Assembly: GCA_007121975.1 (NCBI GenBank)
Contig: SKJO01000348.1
Location: 1 to 5,736 of the forward strand
Direction: 5' to 3'
Source: Nitriliruptoraceae bacterium
GTDB taxonomy: Bacteria > Actinomycetota > Nitriliruptoria > Nitriliruptorales > Nitriliruptoraceae
Length of the DNA: 5,736 nt
Shown: positions 4,618-5,736 of the stretch, piece by piece
Layout: each line of letters starts with the position of its first letter
How positions within the stretch are numbered: position 1 is the first letter of the stretch
Position numbers and translations under genes: made by a program
Notes under the pieces: model-generated
Databases searched by the model: none
What the model saw: only the letters and a program-made list of their open reading frames with translations
Told to the model about the DNA's origin: nothing

Positions 4618-5627
4618 GACCGCGGTCCGCGCGACCGACCGGTACCCGAGCGACGACCCGGGATCAGCCGGGCGCGCAGCCCGGAGGGCCCATCGGGAAC
4701 CGCGGCGAGCACCTCCTGCTCCACCTCGGCGGCGTCGATCACCTCGACGCGGTCACGCTGCGAATCCCCCTCGCCGTCCGGTGCGGGCCACAGATCGGCG
4801 GGTCCATCGGACCGGGCATCGGTGGCTTGCTTCGGCTCGTCGCTCGCGGCATCGGCGGCAACCAGCGACGCTTCGTCCGGGGCATCGGCGGCAACCGTCG
4901 GCTCGTCGTTGGACCGGTTGTTGGCGCTGTGTTCGTCGAGCGCCGGATCGAAGTTGCGCTCCCCGTAGAACCGCCGGGCGGCCTTCTTGAACGCCCGGCT
5001 CCAAGCCCGGTCGAGCACGGCCAGAGCGAGCAACTCCTCGGGGATGTCACGGTCGATCTGGCACCAGACGTGATGCACGCGCTGGACCACCGTGACCGTG
5101 CTGCCGACCGCCAGGATCCACAGCACCGGCTCGAGCAGCCAGCGGTGGAACAGCAGCGCGATGATGAGCAGGATGGCCCGCTCGGCGCGCTCCAGGATGC
5201 CCACCGAGCACTCGAGGTCGATCGCTTCGGCCTTGGCACGCACGTAGCTGGTGACCTCGGCGCCGACCAGTGCGACGACGGCCAGCGTGAACAGTCGCGG
5301 TTCGTCACGCAGCCAGAACGCCATCCCGCCCAGGATCAGCCCGTCGGAGATGCGGTCGCTGACCGAGTCGTAGAAGCCGCCGAACGGGGTGGAACGTCCG
5401 GTGGCACGAGCGACCGCACCGTCGAACGTGTCCATCAGTCCACCGAGGATCAGGATGGCCCCACCGAGCACCGGCGAGCCGAGTGCCACGCTCACGGCCG
5501 CCGCCGCGGTCAGCACGATGCCCAGGGTGGTGAGCCAGTTCGGCGTGATCCGGGTACGCGCGATCACACGTCCCGCGGGCGTGGTGACCGCATCGACGTA
5601 CGACGGGAACCGCGATCGCAGCGTCAC
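4614..5627 (-). CDS. pgsA: Phosphatidylinositol phosphate synthase with long acidic C-terminal tail
   Basis: This 337-residue integral membrane CDP-alcohol phosphatidyltransferase probably condenses CDP-diacylglycerol with inositol 3-phosphate to give phosphatidylinositol phosphate, feeding PIM synthesis. The full motif D66xxDG70xxAR74x8G83xxxD87xxxD91 is present. About six membrane segments are visible (roughly 31-49, 53-66, 96-107, 112-128, 151-161, 164-183). DRISDG (91-96), SYVRAKAEA (127-135), ERAER (146-150) and VQRVHHVW (181-188) match mycobacterial PgsA1, which favours PIP synthase over phosphatidylglycerophosphate synthase. Mycobacterial PgsA1 is about 217 residues; this one continues for over 100 more, a hydrophilic Ala/Asp/Glu-rich tail from about 225 that includes three 11-residue repeats (239-271) and ends in an Arg-rich stretch. 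The GTG start is supported by GAGG 5 bases upstream; the in-frame sequence above it has no ATG, GTG or TTG before a stop at 5706-5708. It overlaps the next gene by 4 bases. Confidence 0.93.
   Translation of the reverse strand: MTLRSRFPSYVDAVTTPAGRVIARTRITPNWLTTLGIVLTAAAAVSVALGSPVLGGAILILGGLMDTFDGAVARATGRSTPFGGFYDSVSDRISDGLILGGMAFWLRDEPRLFTLAVVALVGAEVTSYVRAKAEAIDLECSVGILERAERAILLIIALLFHRWLLEPVLWILAVGSTVTVVQRVHHVWCQIDRDIPEELLALAVLDRAWSRAFKKAARRFYGERNFDPALDEHSANNRSNDEPTVAADAPDEASLVAADAASDEPKQATDARSDGPADLWPAPDGEGDSQRDRVEVIDAAEVEQEVLAAVPDGPSGLRARLIPGRRSGTGRSRGPRS
4815..4913 (-). repeat. Three degenerate 33-base tandem repeats in the pgsA tail
   Basis: The units are 4815-4847, 4848-4880 and 4881-4913. 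The last two share an exact 16-base block (ggcatcggcggcaacc) at the same phase; the first shares ggcatcgg at its start and a further 10-base match with the third. In protein order (minus strand) the units read SNDEPTVAADA, PDEASLVAADA and ASDEPKQATDA, residues 239-271. They are in frame and acidic, and probably disordered. Confidence 0.85.
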
Positions 5628-5736
5628 GACATCCTCTGGCAGCGAAGGGACCGGGGCCGGAACCAGCGCCGGCGCCGGCGCCCGGTCGGGGCCGGGGAAC
5701 CCTGGTCAACGTGGCCCCCCGGCAACGGACAACTCC
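5628..5736 (-). other. Leader upstream of pgsA, possible end of a preceding gene
   Basis: This stretch is very rich in C and G and contains a perfect 16-base palindrome (5666-5681) made of GCC/GGC repeats. In one minus-strand frame the window edge reads ELSVAGGPR and stops at a TGA (5708-5706); this could be the C-terminus of an upstream gene. In mycobacteria a HIT-domain protein gene precedes pgsA, but nine residues cannot confirm that. I see no convincing promoter for pgsA here, so it may be transcribed from further upstream. Confidence 0.3.
5633..5636 (-). promoter_or_regulatory. Ribosome binding site of pgsA
   Basis: Minus-strand GAGG within AGAGGA, 5 bases before the GTG at 5627. An ATG at 5632-5630 overlaps this site but is out of frame with pgsA. 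Confidence 0.6.

Noticed and set aside
4618..4627. 10-base palindrome gaccgcggtc at the pgsA-patA junction
   Set aside because: It lies wholly in the coding 3' end of pgsA and is short enough to arise by chance in this base composition.
3691..4968. Long plus-strand open frame (425 codons) opposite the acyltransferase and pgsA
   Set aside because: Antisense shadow of two confidently identified genes, with no coherent domain.
5628..5705. A Pro/Ala-rich N-terminal extension of PgsA in the same frame
   Set aside because: The frame is open back to a TGA at 5708-5706 but contains no ATG, GTG or TTG, and homologues begin near the chosen GTG.

Overview
The window is a very GC-rich (roughly 70% by eye), densely coded stretch of bacterial chromosome. 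All five genes I can support lie on the minus strand. Read in transcription order, from high to low coordinates, they are: a phosphatidylinositol phosphate (PIP) synthase (pgsA), a phosphatidylinositol mannoside (PIM) acyltransferase (patA type), a GT4 mannosyltransferase (pimA), a DUF3048 (YerB-like) lipoprotein, and the lyase subunit of pyridoxal 5'-phosphate synthase (pdxS). PIM synthesis is essentially confined to Actinomycetota. The gene order resembles the Mycobacterium tuberculosis pgsA1-Rv2611c-pimA...pdxS neighbourhood (from memory). The window is therefore actinobacterial, but the low-complexity inserts and the lipoprotein between pimA and pdxS suggest a lineage away from mycobacteria. 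Acidimicrobiia is my guess; the class cannot be fixed from this sequence alone.

Layout. 5628-5736 is an upstream leader that may hold the last codons of a preceding gene. 2381-5627 is a tight three-gene PIM operon whose genes overlap by 4 and 1 bases (GTGA, then TGATG), which implies translational coupling. A hairpin follows pimA at once, and then comes a 152-base gap with a possible -10 box. 1092-2228 is the lipoprotein. A 74-base gap with a plausible -10 box and a good ribosome binding site leads into pdxS (73-1017). 1-72 holds a perfect 16-base palindrome and no supportable gene; the glutaminase partner pdxT would be expected beyond this edge.

Function. PgsA makes PIP from CDP-diacylglycerol and inositol phosphate. 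After dephosphorylation, PimA adds the first mannose to phosphatidylinositol, and the acyltransferase then acylates that mannose. Together they make the lipid anchor of PIMs, lipomannan and lipoarabinomannan. PdxS makes vitamin B6 (PLP). The DUF3048 lipoprotein is probably anchored on the outer face of the membrane and has no established function.

The most unusual sequence feature is that three consecutive or nearly consecutive proteins (PgsA, PimA, the lipoprotein) each carry an acidic low-complexity segment built from a short in-frame tandem repeat: 11-residue units, EAGG units and EP units. No mobile element, RNA gene, CRISPR array or unknown multi-gene system is visible. This is core housekeeping chromosome.
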